This document shows, one piece after another, positions 62,644 through 64,000 of a DNA stretch of 64,000 nucleotides. This DNA comes from Acidobacteriota bacterium (GTDB taxonomy: Bacteria > Acidobacteriota > UBA4820 > DSQY01). The position numbers were made by a program, and so were the translations under genes. The notes under the pieces are model-generated. The model was not told where the DNA came from, did not search any database, and saw only the letters and a program-made list of their open reading frames with translations. The stretch covers positions 108,635-172,634 of the forward strand of contig JAJYLT010000002.1 of assembly GCA_021787565.1 (NCBI GenBank), read 5' to 3'. Positions within the stretch are counted from its first letter, which is position 1. Each line of letters starts with the position of its first letter.

Positions 62644-62740
62644 TGGAAACATGGCGAGGAGGGGGCCATGGCTCGCACCAGAGGAAGGGAAAGGGGTATT
62701 CACAGGGAGGTCAGGGAGATCGGGGAGGGAGGCCTGGCGA

Positions 62741-62756
62741 GACGCTAGGACGCTAG
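62741..62756. repeat. Tandem GACGCTAG octamer
   Basis: Two exact GACGCTAG copies followed by related GACGC/GATGCGAGACGC sequence up to about 62781. It lies in the 215-base gap between hutU and the DUF1003 gene, which otherwise shows no gene. Confidence 0.5.
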
Positions 62757-62858
62757 ACGCCAGAGGCAGGATGCGAGACGCAAATTCGCTCGTCCTGCGC
62801 TGGGGCATGGCTTCGCTCGTCATGGAAGACGTCCGCCGCGGCCAAGGAGGAGTCCACG

Positions 62859-63335
62859 CTGAACCCTTTCCACTTCCCCAAGCCCTTCGTCCACGAACAT
62901 CCGCCGGTCAAGAACGTGAACGAGCTGTTCAATGAGCGAATGACCTCCGGCCAGCGGGCGGCCGACCGGCTCGCCGGCGTGGTGGGGTCGTGGGGCTTCA
63001 TCATCATCCAGTCGCTGATCCTTGCAGTCTGGGCGGTGCTCAACGTCACGGCGTGGGTCAGGCACTGGGATCCTTATCCCTTCATCCTCATGAACCTTTT
63101 CCTCTCGCTCCAGGCGGCCTACACGGCGCCCGTCATCATGATGAGCCAGAACCGCCAGGCGGCGAAGGACCGCATCGAGGCCCACAACGACTTCCTCGTG
63201 AACCAGAAGGCCGAGGAGGAGGTCCGCGCCATTCTCGAACACCTCGCAGCCCAGGACGCGGCTCTCGTTCACCTTCATGAGCAGATGCAGAAACTGCCCG
63301 AGCAGATCGCCAAGGCCGTTCCGCCCAAGTGCTGA
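62859..63335 (+). CDS. DUF1003 membrane protein, apparently CTG-initiated
   Basis: 158 residues with two membrane helices (about 44-63 and 77-98) and the DUF1003 signature QNRQAAKDRIEAHNDFLVN. The upstream frame has no ATG, GTG or TTG before the conserved-looking segment LNPFHFPKPFVHEHPPVKNVN. An AGGAGG site lies eight bases before a CTG at 62859, so CTG is the proposed start. A GTG at 62916 is the conventional fallback and would give 139 residues. Its function is unknown. Confidence 0.7.
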   Translation: MNPFHFPKPFVHEHPPVKNVNELFNERMTSGQRAADRLAGVVGSWGFIIIQSLILAVWAVLNVTAWVRHWDPYPFILMNLFLSLQAAYTAPVIMMSQNRQAAKDRIEAHNDFLVNQKAEEEVRAILEHLAAQDAALVHLHEQMQKLPEQIAKAVPPKC

Positions 63336-63477
63336 CCGGCCCGCCTGGACGTAGCGCAAGCTACGCCTGCGGTTGCCTCGGTCGCTTGCCTAGCGTGCCG
63401 TCCCGGTAAGGCCTTTGCGCTGGATGGAGGTCGGCCGGGCGCCAACGGCACAAGCCTAAGGACGGTTTGAGACGGGG

Positions 63478-63726
63478 GTGCCCTTGTCCTCGAAGGCCCG
63501 TACACTCGCTGAAGCTCTGGAGGTCAGCGGAGACTACTTCCTTTTCGAGCACGCGAAGATGGAAGGGATTCCGAAGATTTCCGGCCCCACCTTGTACGAG
63601 CGGTACTTCGTGCTGGAGACCCTCAGGGAAGACGACCGGACGCCGGCCTTCAACCTGATCGACGCGCTCATCGAAAGGCACCGCGTCAGAGAAGCGGCAA
63701 GCAAGCCCCCTTTCCTTAGGCCTTGA
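63478..63726 (+). CDS. Hypothetical 82-residue protein
   Basis: A short frame with a GTG start, no membrane span and no recognised family. The sequence has a plausible globular composition (ALEVSGDYFLFEHAKMEGI, then YERYFVLETLREDDRTPAF) and its codon usage looks similar to neighbours. The ribosome-binding site (GACGGGG) is weak, and a TTG at 63484 is also possible. It lies just upstream of an ArsR-type regulator with its own promoter, so the two need not be co-transcribed. Confidence 0.45.
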   Translation: MPLSSKARTLAEALEVSGDYFLFEHAKMEGIPKISGPTLYERYFVLETLREDDRTPAFNLIDALIERHRVREAASKPPFLRP

Positions 63727-63752
63727 CGCGGCCGACTATTACACTATAGTGT
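63723..63752 (+). promoter_or_regulatory. Promoter with overlapping palindromic operator for the ArsR-type gene
   Basis: TTGACG (63723-63728), 16 bases, TATAGT (63745-63750). The perfect 12-base palindrome ACACTATAGTGT (63741-63752) covers the -10 box, 25 bases before the start codon. This is the expected layout for an autorepressed ArsR/SmtB-family regulator. Confidence 0.6.
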
Positions 63753-63777
63753 GTATCTCTTTCGAGGAGGAGGCTCC

Positions 63778-64000
63778 ATGCCGGTGAAGCGTTCGACTCT
63801 TGCTCCGGGCCGCTGCCCCGTAAAACCGAGGTTGGCCGCGCGTCCTCTCCTGACCAGCGGCGAGGCGGGGAGCCTCCAGCGCCTCTTCAAGGTGCTGGCC
63901 AATGACAGCCGTCTCCGGCTTCTCCATGCCCTGGTCCGGGCGGGGGAGCTTTGCGTATCCGACCTCGCCGAGAGGGTGGGGATCACCCAGCAGGCCATCT
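63778..64000 (+). CDS. ArsR-family transcriptional regulator (3' end outside window)
   Basis: The first 74 codons of a winged-helix repressor: LQRLFKVLANDSRLRLLHAL, then ELCVSDLAERVGITQQAI, the ArsR/SmtB DNA-binding start. The ATG at 63778 has a GAGGAGGAGG site. The metal-sensing ELCVCD motif is reduced to one Cys (ELCVSD), so the sensed metal or signal is unclear. The reading frame runs off the window end. Confidence 0.85.
   Translation, partial: MPVKRSTLAPGRCPVKPRLAARPLLTSGEAGSLQRLFKVLANDSRLRLLHALVRAGELCVSDLAERVGITQQAI

Overview
The window is 64 kb of GC-rich, tightly packed bacterial chromosome. Best guess for the source is an Acidobacteriota-type organism. That rests on gene content only: a fused transaldolase/glucose-6-phosphate isomerase, a two-component-type propeller fused to GGDEF, a long-form urocanate hydratase and many acyl-CoA ligases. 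There is no rRNA in the window to confirm it. No tRNA, CRISPR array, phage or intact IS element was recognised.

Layout. 1-4261: the maturation genes hypF(partial)-C-D-E-A-B for a [NiFe] hydrogenase. 4415-10256: a sigma70-type promoter and a Tat-exported group 1, quinone-linked uptake hydrogenase (small subunit, HybA-like Fe-S protein, HybB/NrfD membrane protein, a 49-residue membrane peptide, large subunit, maturation protease). 10277-12310: a frameshifted fragment, an epimerase fused to an RsbRD-like domain, and a LuxR helix-turn-helix relic. 12337-18524 (minus): glk, tal-pgi, a gnd gene missing its middle, zwf and pgl. 18852-23459: a secreted PKD protein, purN, tyrS, and a TatA with a C-terminal zinc ribbon.

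23632-31835: AcuB-like CBS-ACT protein, AcuC deacetylase, a metallo-beta-lactamase-fold hydrolase, a Pat-like protein acetyltransferase, a DUF6125-like protein and an acyl-CoA synthetase. This suggests acetyl-CoA synthetase control by reversible lysine acetylation. 32169-37592: a CstA transporter followed by a thioredoxin-like protein, two paralogous small membrane proteins, two divergent ArsA/Get3-type ATPases and a TM-TPR protein. This set is the best candidate for an undescribed system.

37702-51670: two mirror-image operons reading away from a 1.46 kb spacer. Each encodes an outer-membrane barrel, a SatP-type acetate permease and two acyl-CoA synthetases. The spacer holds two sigma70-like promoters and a structured, terminator-ended RNA candidate. 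52141-64000: an oxidoreductase, a glycosidase fragment fused to a geranylgeranyl-reductase-like flavoprotein, a periplasmic-sensor diguanylate cyclase, a dienelactone-hydrolase relic, fadD, hutU, a DUF1003 protein that appears to start at CTG, a small unknown ORF, and a cut-off ArsR-type regulator.

Taken together the genes fit an organism that oxidises H2 and imports and activates acetate and other carboxylates. Several genes look like the products of internal deletions (gnd, dienelactone hydrolase, glycosidase-reductase fusion, LuxR relic). These could reflect genome erosion or assembly errors.
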